A stretch of 64,000 nt of DNA, taken from positions 109,667 through 173,666 of the forward strand of contig ARYC01017371.1 in assembly GCA_000711775.1 (NCBI GenBank), given 5' to 3'. The notes beneath the pieces are model-generated. The model had not been told where the DNA came from. It did no database searches and was given only the letters and a program-made list of their open reading frames with translations. Every line of letters begins with the position of its first letter. The stretch's first letter is position 1. Below are positions 12,655 through 24,854 of the stretch, piece after piece. The translations under genes and the position numbers were made by a program. Origin of the DNA: Oxytricha trifallax. Taxonomy: Eukaryota > Ciliophora > Spirotrichea > Sporadotrichida > Oxytrichidae.

Positions 12655-14445
12655 ATGAGTGAAATGAAGCATTAAGGAACCATCGTTCCCCCTCCTCCTA
12701 AGCCCTCAAAAGCCTAAATTTAAGTGTTTTATGAGAAACATTTCGATCCCAATCATCAAGCATTTTATTACTACAATCCAGCGACAGGGGATAGTGTGTG
12801 GGAAGTACCAGAAGGTTCAATTATTGCCGATATGACTCTTGATTCATAAATATATTAAAATCAAGTGCCATTACATCAAAATGTACAAAATTAGCCTTAA
12901 ATTTCAGACTAAAATGGAAGTAATGAAATTTAGTAAGAAAAGGCTAAGTCAAATAAGAGTAGTAAAGCAGACAAGAAAAAAGAGGAGGAAGAAAAAAAGC
13001 GCAATGAGTACAGAGAGAGAATGATCAGATTAGAGTAGCTTTAAAATGAGAATTTGCAAATGACATACCCTGAATATTTCTAGCAATAGTAGTAGTAGCA
13101 GGAATCTGAACATCACGAAGAATAATAGGAAGTCCATTAAGTTCAAGAAGATCAAGAATAAATTAATACGTATGTAGACAAGCAAAATCTCGATGAAAAC
13201 ATTTAAAATCTCGAAGACTCTTCTGATGAATATGTAGATGCAAATTAGGACAATGAAACTTTGAAAGATAAGTAATTTTAAAAAGATTACAAGCTTTTCA
13301 AGCAATTCAGAAATCAATAGATTCATGTATGGATGTAAAAGCCGGCGAGGCGGTAAGTCTAAGAATCCAAAAAGGATACAGCGTATGTTGAGGGAAATTA
13401 TGACTACAATATTTGGTATGATAAGTACTTGACAGATCGTAATTAATAAGTTGAAAAAGCGCCCTCACTCTACAAGTGCAAGCCACCTATTGATACAGGT
13501 TACACAAAAGCTGATAAATTTGAGAAGAAAAATTCAACTTATTTCTGTGTATATTTTGCAAGAGGTTGTTGTACTGAGGGTGTCAACTGTAGATTTTATC
13601 ATAGAACTCCCCAAGAAGAGGATCTTGAGATAGCAGATTAAGATAACCTTAGAGATGTTTTCGGCAGAGCAAGACATGCCACTCACAAAGAAGACAACAC
13701 TGGTATCGGTTCTTTCAATAAAGAATGTAGAACACTCATGGTCACTGACATCTAATTACCAACCGATTCTTTGACTCCTTAGAGAGATATAATAATCTTG
13801 ATTTATGAGCTTTTCAGTCCTTGGGGAGAAATTGAGGACATCTATTTCAACAATCACAAGTGCATTGCTTTCATAAAATATAGACACAGATATTATGCTG
13901 AATTCGCAAGAGAAGCTATGTTAGATTAAGTTTTGTATGAGGGTAAAACTGATCCAATCTCAATTAAATGGGCTCTAGATAATCCTTTTGATAAATCAGA
14001 GGCTATGAGAGCTTAATAAGAAATAATGCAGCTCTAATAGAAAAATTAATCACACATTTCAGCTAAAAACAAGAAAAAGGTATAATATCTCAAATCTAAC
14101 GCCCTTGATTAAGGTGAAGATCCCCATGCAAATCTAACCTTATAACAAAAATTAGCCCTAAAACCCTCAGATTTAGTGCCCTAGTTATCAAATCCAACCA
14201 TAAGGAAGCGAGAGTTAAAAATAATGGAAAAAGACTAGCACAGAGACAGACTCAGAGAGCTTGAATAAGAGTAGAATTAATATTCAGTCAGTTAAGGATT
14301 TGAATCAAATTTATATTAAGGACAAGATAATTCAAATTTCAATTATTCTCATTCTCATATTACTGATGCTAGCAAAGTACAAGAAAATTGCAATAAAATG
14401 ACTTCAATTTTGTAACAGATAGAAATGAACAAAACATAAATATGA
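12655..14445 (+). CDS. CWC2: Pre-mRNA-splicing factor Cwc2/RBM22-like with WW, Torus, CCCH and RRM
   Basis: A 596-residue protein in one uninterrupted frame. Order of parts: N-terminal WW domain (YYYNPATGDSVWEVPE), a Gln/Glu-rich coiled segment, the Torus region with RPARRQ-like KPARRQ and APSLYKCKPPIDTGYTKA, and a CCCH zinc finger (CVYFARGCCTEGVNCRFYH). An RRM with the DIYFNNHKCIAFIKY beta strand follows, then WALDNPF and a charged tail. This is the Cwc2/RBM22 arrangement, a protein that contacts U6 snRNA and the catalytic core of the spliceosome within the NineTeen complex. The N-terminal WW domain is an addition relative to yeast Cwc2. Together with SF1 at 35.8-38.3 kb it is the second splicing factor in the window. 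Confidence 0.88.
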
Positions 14446-14675
14446 TCATCCCCTAAGTTTAAGTTAATTAATTTTAAAAAGTAAAAACGTGTTAAATAGT
14501 TGTTTAATTTTTATGAAGTTTAAATTAACTAATATATAGGTAGATCATTAAGTACATTTGCATATATGTATAATTTATATTGCCTTATTTAATTTGATTT
14601 CCTGTGTTTAAATAACTATAAATCTGCTTCATTGTAGTTACTAAAGCACAGTTAAATATCGATAAATATATATTC

Positions 14676-15374
14676 TCACTTAAGATCAAAATAAAATTGG
14701 AAGCAGCCTACTACTTTCCCTTCTTCTAGAGGGGCATTCTTTAGCTTATTGTTTTTGCGCTTTATACTGTACCTCACTCCTTCGTAGTTAATGTTTTAAG
14801 TATCGTCTTTATCTTTCAATTTACTTAAGTCACCATCTTTCAGAAATCCATCACTACTTTAATTTTCATCTTCTTCTTCCGTTTCATCTATTACTTCAAT
14901 TTAAAAGCAGCAAAATGAATTTAATGAGCTAATGGCTTTAAATTTGTAGCATAAATTTGATTTAATTCTAATTAATTGGAATCAACTATCAAATACAATT
15001 ATGTGAATATCGTCATCTCTGTTAATATAGCCATTAACCTGGAACTTCGCTCTATACAAGCCTGAAGGTGCATAACTTGGCACAGACCAATGCATGTCAT
15101 AAAACCAGTGATCTGAGGGATAGTAGTGCTCTCCTAATTTATTAGTTTCATAGTGCACTTCCTACGCCTCCCAGAAGATCCAAATATGATTCGATGTAAT
15201 AACCAGATCTCTTTCCATTACTCCTTCGATAAACAAGATGTTTGACTCACTCTTAGTTATGGTTTGCTCTGTACGACACTGAGGACCTCCGAATGTGTTA
15301 TCGTCAAAGAAGATAAAACCTTGATTTTCAACGTCTGACCAGCACTCCGATGGTCTAATAGGACTCATTGTCAT
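14676..15374 (-). CDS. Uncharacterised protein, possible lipid-recognition-like fold
   Basis: ATG at 15374 (MTMSPIRPSECWSD). A 51-nt GT-AG intron near 14925-14980 removes an in-frame TGA and joins ...HIIVFDTISSLN, after which the frame runs to TGA 14676. About 215 residues. The segment HWSVPSYAPSGLYRAKFQVNG resembles the 'P-x-APSG-Y' strand seen in ML/GM2-activator-like lipid-binding proteins, but no signal peptide is visible at this start, so that is weak. The C-terminus is acidic (ETEEEDE) then basic. An upstream exon behind an acceptor-like TTTATAG at about 15385 is possible. Confidence 0.5.
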
Positions 15375-15820
15375 AGTGTTATCTATAAAGTTATAATTGA
15401 TAAGATGCAGTAAATTTAAAATCCCTTATTGTTAGGAATTTTAATTCATTTAATAAATTTTATCCAGTAAACCAGTTGTAAAACCCTTAGCTAGTTTTAA
15501 AGTTTTTCCAAAATCTATCCCAAATTACTAGGTACTGCTTATTAAGCATGAAATAAATAGGATCAATGCACTCTTCTAAGAGACTGAATATTTTGAATCT
15601 ATATAAAACTATTAATATTCTATTGATTATTCAAAAGTTTGTTTTGTCTTACTTTGATTTATTTGATTGGAAAATTAAGACATTTCTATTAAAATTTTTA
15701 TAATTCAACATCTATATTATTAATTACAGTCAATTATAATGATAATAATTTTTCTTAAATATGGAATAAAGTTTTATCAAATTAAAGGGAAATTTGTTTA
15801 ACAGTTTTTGCTTAAAAAAA
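15375..15820. other. Intergenic, AT-rich, nothing recognised
   Basis: No frame of useful length and no repeat seen. An upstream exon of the preceding minus-strand gene could be hidden here. Confidence 0.4.
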
Positions 15821-18553
15821 TCATTTCAATCTAACAAAAGTTTCATATAATGAGGAATTTAAAGAAGGGCCAAACTTAAAATTAAGTTTCTTTGAATTTT
15901 TATATTTGATGAAAAAATTAACCCTATAATTTTTGCTTAATTATGCTTTGATGATGTCGATCTCCATATCTTCTATGTCTTGCATTGCTTACTTGCTGTC
16001 AAATGATTAGTATACTAAGCTATTATGGTCATTTTAGAATTAAACTTAGTCGTCTTAATCTTCAATAATTACAATGGGATTGATATTTGTATTCTAAGTT
16101 TCAATAAAGCTTCTGCTACCATTTACTTAATCATATGTCTCATTTCTTTAGAAAGTATTTAATAGGCTTTCTTATTACAACTCAAATATATTGGGGTTTT
16201 AGTATTCGATTCTATTGGAAACTTTGAGTTTTTATGGTGGACTCAATGTTTTCTTTCTATCAGGTTTACCCTATAATTAAGAAGCATAATTTTAATGCTT
16301 AGTTCTGTTTGATCTAAATTTATCTTGAGAGATAGTTTAATTTTATCTATTTTATACGTAAGCTCCAAGAACACACCCAAAAGCAATAAGAGTCATCATC
16401 ATAAGCAAACTTATTCCCGCTCTTGATTAGTTACCACCGGATATGGCTTGTAGAAGACCATATAAAAATGGAGATGGTAAATATCCAAGTAAGTTATAAG
16501 AAAGATTTGCTATTGAATTAGCAACGGTTCTTTCGTTTGGTTGTACCAATATCAAAATTAAACCAGTCATAATTGGAACGATAAATCCCCCGAAAAAAAG
16601 TAAAAGCCAGATAAGAATTGCAAAAACTTAGAAATTATCTATGAAGGGTACTGGCAAACTGACTGCTACAGCCAGTGAGGCAACTATAACATAATTTTAA
16701 TAAAACAATATGAATGATCTATAATATCAAGCAAGTCTTGAGAGCATTAGGACTTTAATATCCACCTTAGGAGTGAATCACTACTCCACCTACTATGACT
16801 CCAATAGTTGGCCCAGAAATACAAGTAAATGAATAAAAAATGAAGACAGTCTTTTAGTCAACTTTTAGCGCCACTTGTAAATAGTCTGAGATCCAAAATT
16901 AAATGCCTGTTATAATAAAATACAGCAAAGAGAGAGCTATCATAATAAGTATATAAGGTTTGTTTTTCATTATACTTCTCATTATTTCAATTGAATTACC
17001 TTCTTATTCAATTTAATTATGTCCAAAAGATGACTGTCTAATGCTATGTCTAAATTAAGGAGAAGTAATAGAGCTATTTAAAAGTCTTTATGACATAAAA
17101 TTTTATAGCTTCCCTGAATTTTTTCTTGAAACTCGGCTTGCAAATAGTTCCTATAAAATAAAGTTAATGTTAAATTTACTTACAGCCGATAAGCCAAAAT
17201 TTTCTTTATCTTATGATGAGAACTTTTATTTGTTACTCAATCTTCTTTCTACATTATCATCAAAGCCTGCTTGTGAAGTAAATTGAGGACTCTTAGCTTA
17301 TTTTTCTTGTAAATTAGTGACTGCTCTTTCAATATCAAAGTATTTATCAGGCGTAATCATAAACCCTATCAAACAAGGTCCAATCATTACCGCTTAAATA
17401 TAGAAGGCATATTACCAGGTATAATATGCAATCATAAATGCTGTTATTAAATAGCCTAAAACTACACCGATTGGTGGGGCTAACATGAGTAAAGTGAGCA
17501 TTAATGTCTTTTTATCTGGTTTACCGAATGTATCAACCCATACCGGGAAATAAATGCATACGAATACCTAATTATTATAGTAGATTTATCGAAATTAGTT
17601 ATTTACCTAACAGAAACCCACCAGAAATCTTGATAGTGAAAGAATCCACAAATTAGTCGATACTGTGAAAAGTATCAATGAACCTGCATTTAACAAAAAA
17701 CTGAGAATTAAGATGTATTTTGCTTTCATATAAGAAAATATTGGAGTTGCAACCATAGATCCTAAAAGGAATGATCAAAATATCAAATAAGATGGTTTAC
17801 CAACAGTTAATCCTAGATAAACAAGACTGCCTAACACTCCCAATTCGACATTCCTAATCCTGATTTTACAAAATTCATTTTTTAATTTTATTGATGACAA
17901 AATTTCAACTATTTACCATTTTTTTGTTAAAAACTATATTTATTAGCTTTTAAAGCTTTTTTATATTTAATAGATTATCGTTAAAATATTGATATTAATT
18001 ATTGATATCATTAAGGAAAAGATTAAAAATTAGATACTTTCCTTTATTAAGTCACAAAAAAGAAGATGGATATCCTCTAACATACCAGAAGAAATAAACT
18101 ATCTTAATTTATTATTTATATTTGATGAAAAATATGATTTAAAAAGTAGAAGTGTTTATAAATAAAGAATAACATAAGTATTAATATGTACAAAAAGAAC
18201 AAATTTATTTGTGTAAAGCTTTGTAATCATGAAAATCCACTTATAATTGCTCTGAAATGGTCTAGCATATATTAATATAAAAAGTTTTTAATACAAAATA
18301 TTATTCTAAATTACTGACTAAATTATAAAATAATAAAATAAATATAAATCAAAGTGACAAATTTCTTGGGGTGTCGATTATCAATATTGAGGTCCTTCTT
18401 CAAATTCAAAGTTGCAGCTGGTATAGATCCATGATCAATATTGATAAGCAAATTGCAAACAAAAATCATTCCATAAAGGTAGCCAATTAGCTTTGGTGAG
18501 TAGTCTTCCTCTTGGAATACCTTCTTGAATGACGTATCTGAAATATAGGACAT
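15821..18553 (-). CDS. Major facilitator superfamily transporter (12 TM)
   Basis: Start ATG at 18553 (MSYISDTSFKKVFQEEDYSP). TM1 contains NLLINIDHGSIPAA, the D-x-G-x-IP pattern of the sphingosine/spinster-like and related MFS groups. Removal of the AAT-flanked 527-bp insert 17853-18379 joins NIDN to VELGVLGSLVYLGLTVG (TM2). GT-AG introns follow, one of 39 nt near 17760-17798, another near 17555-17607, and another near 17135-17195. TM segments continue with SLSRFLVGFCQ, APPIGVVLGY, a central basic loop, KPYILIMIALSLLYF, GPTIGVIVGGVVIHSQGG, IWLLLFFGGFIVPIMTGL and a long hydrophilic C-terminal tail ending at TGA 15821. Substrate cannot be read from the sequence. Confidence 0.82.
17853..18379 (-). 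other. IES of 527 bp with AAT pointer in the MFS gene
   Basis: AAT (ATT on the plus strand) occurs at 18377-18379 and 17850-17852. Excision keeping one copy restores GAT AAT GTC GAA TTG in phase. The insert is AT-rich, has stops in frame and no GT-AG ends. AAT is also the TBE target-site triplet. Confidence 0.6.
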
Positions 18554-18651
18554 TTTAAATTTCTTATATGATTTCACAATAAACCACTTCAATAAATCAA
18601 ATTTAATGCTCTGTTTAGCTATTAAAGTCAAATTAAATTAAAATCATATTA

Positions 18652-19484
18652 TCAAGAATCTAACTTCAGAATTTCAAGACTTTTTTCTTTATCAATCATA
18701 CTCAAAATAAAGACATCAATTGGTTCACAAAGCAAATCATCAGATAATTCTTTTCCATTAGCTTACTCTCCATCAAATCCAGCCTAGCTAAACTTATCAT
18801 ATAACTACTCATCTATTTCTTCATGCCTACTTTTGTAACTCATCAAAATAGTGGGTGTTTGTTTAAATTTTTCATAATAAATTTCGCAGATATCTTTGCA
18901 TACTCTTGGGACCATTTCCAGTTAAGTTGAGTTAAATATCAAATCACTGGCCACAATTACATCTAACATTTGATTCATGCAACCTCTCTCCTCTAATAGC
19001 TTTTGCAATGATTCTATATCTAACTTCCAATCTAACTCAAAAGCTTGAACTATATTTTAGTCACACTCGTTGATTGCGATGTTTTTAGTTGTGATATTAT
19101 CGATTACTTCAGATAAATCTGTCAAGTAAATTTACTTGAATCCTAATTTCACGCAGGTCAAACCACAAAAGCCTGTCTACAGGTGAAAGTTTTAATTTAT
19201 TAGCAAAATAAAATTACACCACAGCCAAGCTCAAGTAAAGTTTTATCTTTAAATAAATCATGTTTAAGCTAGACCTTTTTCTCCATAAACTTCATCAATA
19301 CTTCTGCCTTTAACATTATTTTAAAATATAAATTAGGGATTTAATATCTTACACTTTTCCAAATGACATGGCCAGTTCCAAGACCAGAGGTTTTAAGAAA
19401 ATTAAGAATTTTAATTTCTTAAGATTATCCAAGATGATCAAGAATATTAAATGTGTCAAATTCATTTGAAATCTTTTCTACCAT
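18652..19484 (-). CDS. METTL21/FAM86-type protein lysine methyltransferase
   Basis: ATG at 19484. After a short N-terminal exon (ending GHVIWKS, a family-typical WxS), the SAM-binding motif I is LLELGCGTGFCGLTCVKLG. That motif is created exactly by removing a GT-AG intron of about 43 nt (near 19172-19214). Next come YLTDLSEVIDNI (motif II acidic residue), FELDWKL, and IVASDLIFNST (the D-x-x-Y/F-like post-I motif). The gene ends at TGA 18652. This is the layout of seven-beta-strand lysine or histidine methyltransferases acting on translation factors or chaperones. The substrate is not predictable. An intron is also likely after GHVIWKS. Confidence 0.8.
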
Positions 19485-19591
19485 TCTTATAAAGTTAATT
19501 TGTTTAATTTATTTAATTAAAAAAATATTAGTAAATTAGACATACTATAATACATCAATTATAAGAAAAAACTTTGATAAATATAAATTTA

Positions 19592-21920
19592 ATGAAAAAT
19601 TATATGAGCTTTGAATGGTATACTTTTATTGAAGAAAAAATAAATTATTAATAGTACCCTAAAATACTTTTATAAATGAAAGCTAATTCTAAGCTTCACA
19701 GAATAATCAATATCAAACTCCATAATTTAAATTGTAACAAACATCTGCCTTAATTGGCAGTTAAGGTACGTAAGCAAGATTTAAGAATACAGGCTCTATG
19801 ATTGTGAACTCTCAGAAATATAATTCAAATAATCAGAGTTTTATTAGTAACAACAATAATAGTAATTACAATTAAGATTTGAATGCAAGTTAATTAAATC
19901 AAAGCGATTTACATCAAAATAATGGTGAGAGAAACCAAAAATATAGTGGTATGAGTTTTGGACTACCACAGAATGATTATATTAGTAATTAGAATGTTGA
20001 TCTAAATTAAATTTGATGCAATAAAGTTTTATTAAAGCTTATTGATAGATTTAAAAAAATCTACCTTCCAACTCAAATGACAAGGATTTCGAAAATTTAA
20101 TGAAAATCTTGAACCCTCAACCAATTACCCTGCATCAAACAAGAAGAGTATAGCCGAAGCAGTAATATTCAGTTTCTGCTAGAGTCTCCCCATTAAGAAC
20201 TAATGATAACGAAAACTATCATAACAATTCTCACAATAATTTTGACAATGACTAAACTTAATTGAATAGCTTAGAAAAGCAAATCTAGAACATAGAAGCA
20301 CAAAACAAACAAAGTTAGTTACAAAAATTGAAATCAAATAATTTATAAGTAATAAAGTAGCAGTAGTATGATAGTGATAACAATAGTATTAATTAAATGA
20401 TGAATGACTATCAAAGCATAGACTTGATTTCTTATAAGAATGTCAATGAAGCTAAAAATGTAGTGTAATCTTAAAATAATAGTCCGAGATAAAGTGATGG
20501 TAAATAATTTGATAATGTTTCAGTAAGAACTGCGAGCAAGGATTATGGTATTCGAAACAATAAAGTCACAAAAACTGCTTAAAATCTTATTTGTTTTTAT
20601 ATGCCCCTCGTGGTTAAATGGGCAAGACGAATTCTGTTCATTCTCCAAGTCCACACTAAAAAAGTATATTGAATCCAAAGTTAGTTGGAATTTATGATCC
20701 AAGCGAAGAAGCTTACGATTTAAGTAAATTAAATAAAGCAATTTTGGACGAAGATGATGACGCAGGAGGAGCAATTATGAAGAAGTTATATCGCATACAC
20801 TAGAAATTTATTCTAGAGATAAATGATAACTTGAAAATTGACATAAGTGGTTAGATGGTAGAAGCGAATATTCACTAGAGATAGAGTAAAGGAATTGCAA
20901 GGCCTCTAGAAGATACAGGAAGCCAAAAAACTTAGAAAAAATACACTGATCCTAATAATTTACTAAGTCTGTTCTTAAACAAGAATCATATTGCTGATTT
21001 CGAGCAAGTAGCTTTAAGGGGCTAAGATAAGCAAGGTACCAATAATGTAAGTAAATTGATGCAAAAAGACATCCTTAATACTTTTTATATAGTACGATGA
21101 TTCTTGTTTGCTGATAAAATAGTGCTTCAGAGATAAATTTGACAAGAAAGTTGATAAAAAGAAAGTGGTTGAGGTATCAGTTGTAAATCTTATGAAATAT
21201 CATTCATTCTTCTATAAAATTTCTGTTTAAGCAGTTAAGCAAATGTTAAGAACTTTCCCTTTAATCAAACTCAGTTAAGAACAACTTTTATATAAAGAAG
21301 GTGATACTCAACTAAGCTTTTATATTACAAATGGTAATTATAAATCTAAAGACTATATTTTAAGTTGTATTTTGGTTGGGAAATTATATAGAAACTTTTC
21401 CCGAAGCTTTTATCTAATTATCTTCGGGAAAGTTCTACTTCATTCAAAAGATCTAGGAGCTATAGGTCTCTTAAGGATGGGAGATTTTATAGGTGAAGAA
21501 ATACTGTTCGATGATTAAAGCCGCCATCTCCCCTTATATAAAAATTAAATCAGATCTCAATCTTAACTCTCAGATGATTCTTAGAGTATTGGAGGGCTTC
21601 AGATGTAAAACTTGCGATGTGAAAGTGCCTATTCTGAGGGCGATACGTACTTGATTGAATGTCTGATTGATGAATGGAAGAAATTGAAGGATTTAAACTT
21701 AACTCAATTCCTATATAAAGAACAAATTAAATTTCTAAAAATTATTCAAACTCTAATGAATATAAAGCATGCATTTAGCTATTATAATTTAGGTTTACTT
21801 TCATTAATTGGATTAAAAAAAGACTACTTAAATATTGAAAGTCACTTGAAAAAAGGATGGCAGTAAAAAAAAGTTTGGAGACAGTATAAATCAAAGAGAA
21901 CTGGTGTATAATTTTAATGA
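19592..21920 (+). CDS. Cyclic nucleotide-binding-domain protein interrupted by four IESs
   Basis: ATG 19592 (MKNYMSFEWYTFINESQ). The N-terminal half is Asn/Gln/Ser-rich and disordered. A C-terminal cyclic-nucleotide-binding fold follows: MLRTFPLIKLSQEQLLYKEG, D-T-Q-L-S-F-Y-L-I-I-F-G-K-V-L-L-H, then LLRMGDFIGEEILFDD, which corresponds to the phosphate-binding cassette (GExxLFDD, lacking the usual R-x-A). The frame exists only after removing IESs at 19620, 20000, 20579 and 21314 and one GT-AG intron (21049-21094 approx.). Final stop TGA 21918-21920. It resembles orphan CNBD proteins of ciliates and flagellates; no kinase or channel segment is attached. The absence of a clear Arg in the cassette makes actual cAMP/cGMP binding uncertain. 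Confidence 0.8.
19620..19673 (+). other. IES with 10-bp pointer ATACTTTTAT
   Basis: Pointer copies at 19620-19629 and 19664-19673; 44 bp are lost on excision. Joining restores ...F-E-W-Y-T-F-I-N-E-S... from the start ATG into the rest of the gene; without it the frame hits TGA in the insert. Confidence 0.8.
20000..20063 (+). other. IES with pointer ATCTA
   Basis: ATCTA at 20000-20004 and 20059-20063; 59 bp removed. The join reads N-V-D-L-P-S-N-S-N-D in phase, removing a TGA. Confidence 0.75.
20579..20618 (+). other. IES with pointer TTAAA
   Basis: TTAAA at 20579-20583 and 20614-20618; 35 bp removed. The join T-K-T-A-Q-M-G-K-T-N-S is in phase on both sides. No AG acceptor exists in the interval, so it is not an intron. 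Confidence 0.75.
21314..21413 (+). other. IES with 10-bp pointer AAGCTTTTAT inside the CNB domain
   Basis: Pointer copies at 21314-21323 and 21404-21413; 90 bp removed. The join gives the expected beta strands of the cyclic-nucleotide-binding fold (S-F-Y-L-I-I-F-G-K-V). An inverted repeat (ACTTTTCCCGAAG / CTTCGGGAAAGT, about 21393-21435) spans the right boundary. Confidence 0.85.
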
Positions 21921-22010
21921 TAGTTAATAGTAATAGTTATGCGATTTAATGATGTATTTATAATAATAAATATTTTTAATTTCTATTAATTAATCCCCAA
22001 AGTAATTATA

Positions 22011-24174
22011 ATGTCGAAAGATAGATTGAACTTAAGTCTCTAAGATCCAAAATCATCTATTAAGTATAATATATAAATAGTCAAATAATTATTTTTAATT
22101 AATTTGCTATACTTGAAAGCATATGCTAGTACTTCATAGTTGAATTTCCTTCAGAAAGAGAAAAGCGTTAACCCTTTTATAACCAATTAAACAATAGATC
22201 CAAAAATGAATTATTAAACCTAACCAAGGATAACAAGTTAAAATACGTCTTAAGTAAATTTTTACATTAAATTTTATATATCTTGGAAAAATAATCATTT
22301 GGGGATCTTAATAAGCTATGTCTAAAGATATATTAAGAATTTTTAAAGTAAATTTGAAGCAAACTCTGAATATTAATGGACATAATGAAAATGGGCATTC
22401 AAAAAGAGAGAAATTTCACAACAACTTACCTCGAATAAAAACCATGAAAATGCTTGATTCTATAGACCTAAACTTAGAGTCCCCCCTTTTTTCCAAAGCT
22501 TGCAAGAATCTTGGTATTAATCCTTATGAATGCGTTTCCAAAACCTATGAGTCTTTCTAATAAAAAGGAGTCACCCAGGATATTGTGGACCTCAGATGGA
22601 AACATTACAGATCCAGGTTGTTTTAGACTATTAATGAAGTACTTGAAGAGCGTCAGAGAATTTGTAAGTAAATAAATACAATATAACGCCATACTATAGC
22701 TAAGTAGCACAAAGATGAGAACAATTTGACAATTGACAACATTAACACAACTCTAAATTAAACACTTAACAACTATAACTCAAATAAGTCAATGGTTAGT
22801 ATACGAGGAGGCTCCAATAAATTGCCAATGTCACTTACAAGGTCTCACTTCTCAATTAAAGATTTGACTGAAGTAACTGATTTAAGGTTGCAAGAGGAGT
22901 AATAACGATTATTGAGACTTAAGAATAAAATTTAGGTAAGTTAAAAATAAATAGATATAAGCTAATTCAATTACTATAGAATGATACGAAAAGGATATTC
23001 AGCGAAGATAATAGACGATATTCAATAGAAACAAAGCTGCAATAACAGCTTGAAAAAGTAGATAAAGTTAGCACTTTATAAAAAAAGCAACTGGTATTAA
23101 ACTTATTTTTTCTTAACCTTACTATAGAAAAAAAAGAAGCAAGCGAATGACATAAGATTTAATAAGGTGAGATCCAATTAAGATCTCTTGAAGCGCAACT
23201 TCGAGCACACACTTGAGAGAGAAGAGTAGCGATAAAGAAAACTTTTGGCGCAAAAATCTGAAAAGCTGAATGACTTATTGAGGTAACAAAACGCAGATAT
23301 TGAAAGAAAGAAAAAAGAGTATGAAGAAAAGCACAATGAAGTTGTTTAAAAACTGAAGGAAAAGCATGAACAAGAACTTCAAACGTGCATTAGCTAAATG
23401 AACAGAATTGAAAACACACTTCAAGAGAAGTAATAGAAGCATGACTTGCATTTGCAAGAGATCCAATCGGATGCTCAGATTAAAAATATGAAGTGGCTTG
23501 AGAAAAAGATCAAAATTTAAGAGGTTAAAGAGAAAAAAATTGATGAGGATAAGAAAGTTCATGAAAAAGTTTAAAAGGAAATCGAGGAAGGTATGGCAAA
23601 GAAACAAAAGGAAGCTATGAGATTCCTCAAATAAGTCCAGAGACAAAACAAAGCCAAGAAAGGTATGCATTATTATGTTACTTTATCTTAATATAGACAA
23701 CGCCAATTAGTTGAAGAAAGAAGAAGATGAGATGTGGAGAGAAAAATGTAGAATGATGGATTAAAGATTTGAATAAGCGAAATAGCAAATTGGACAGAAG
23801 AAGAAGAGTTCTATTTTTGTCATCTTATCTTAACAATTTCTTTTAATAAAAAGGAGAGCTTAGATCATGAATTTGAATTGAGAAGAGAATTGCGTAGAAT
23901 CAGAGAAGAAGAAATCAAAAAGATTCAAGAGCGCAAGAAGATGTAAGAGCATAATAGAAAAATGGAGATTCTAGAAAAAGAAGCAAAAGTTAATGACAAC
24001 TTAAACAGCCTTAGAAAGTCAGATTAAGTCCTCAACCACATGAAAACTACTATGTATTCGTAGTTACAGAAAGAAAAAACTAATTTCTTGACATAAGTTG
24101 CCAAGTTAGCCCATGATACCAGCATTGACATGAAGAAAAAGAAGGTTGTTATTCATGAATTGATTAATGTTTGA
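22011..24174 (+). CDS. Coiled-coil protein, ciliate type, unknown function
   Basis: ATG 22011 (MSKDRLNLSLQDPKSSIKY) with GT-AG introns early on and at about 22936-22979, 23662-23696 and 23817-23853. Interior sequence has a short conserved-looking segment (FSKACKNLGINPYECV, then VDLRWKHYRSRLF) seen in several ciliate coiled-coil proteins. It is followed by a very long charged coiled coil (ERKKKEYEEKHNEVV, KKIDEDKKVHEKV) to TGA 24172-24174. No enzyme motif. A second in-frame ATG at 22318 could be an alternative start if the first 300 bp hold an IES. A cytoskeletal or ciliary structural role is plausible but not shown. Confidence 0.7.
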
Positions 24175-24850
24175 AGAGTATGAACTATCACTGATAAGCA
24201 TATTATAAAGAGCAAATGAAATTCAAAGTATTAAGTATGAGTACCTAGAGGTATGATAATTCTATTTTACAACATATTTTAATTGATATAAAATTTGAAG
24301 AGACAAGAAATTATTTTATTAAATTTTATTAGAGAAATGAAAAATAAATAGTCTGGTGACGGCATTCAGTTTTAAAAACAATAATCTATAATAAATAAAT
24401 AGTTTTGTATTCCTCTATTTATATATGGATTTACTAATGAAAAAAGATAGAGAGAGAAACTCAAATAGGATACAATTTAGTTTATGAAAAGAAAAAATAA
24501 ATTTAGAAAATGCAATCACTATTCAAATATAGAGTTTTTTTATTTAAGATATTTCATCAGATTTAAAAAAATTTTACAGTAATTTTATATGATTTTATAA
24601 GAACTATTTTTTATTGAAAAAATCAATATTTTTAAATAAGCAAATTTTTTAAAAAATAAATTACTTGACTAACTAAATAATTAGTCATAATATTTTATTG
24701 ATATCTGAAACATATTAATTGATATTGTGATTCTTTTTAATTGCTAGATATAAAAATATCATTCGCTTATATTTCATCACCATAATTAATATAAAATTTG
24801 TTGAATTTTTAAAGAAATAAATTGTTTAGAACCTCTATACCTTTCTCTCT
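24175..24850. other. Intergenic AT-rich stretch
   Basis: No gene seen. The missing start codon of the next gene must lie here or in a short exon separated by an intron or IES, because its signal peptide frame has no ATG directly upstream. Confidence 0.4.
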
Positions 24851-24854
24851 CCCA

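Noticed and set aside
13030-13326. Minus-strand Leu/Phe-rich frame
   Set aside because: Antisense to the CWC2 coding sequence.
17848-18371. TCGA as pointer for the MFS IES
   Set aside because: Longer than AAT, but the join is out of frame; AAT fits the phase.
23275-23670. Minus-strand hydrophobic frame of 131 residues resembling membrane helices
   Set aside because: Antisense of a Lys/Glu-rich coiled coil; the complement of such codons always looks hydrophobic.
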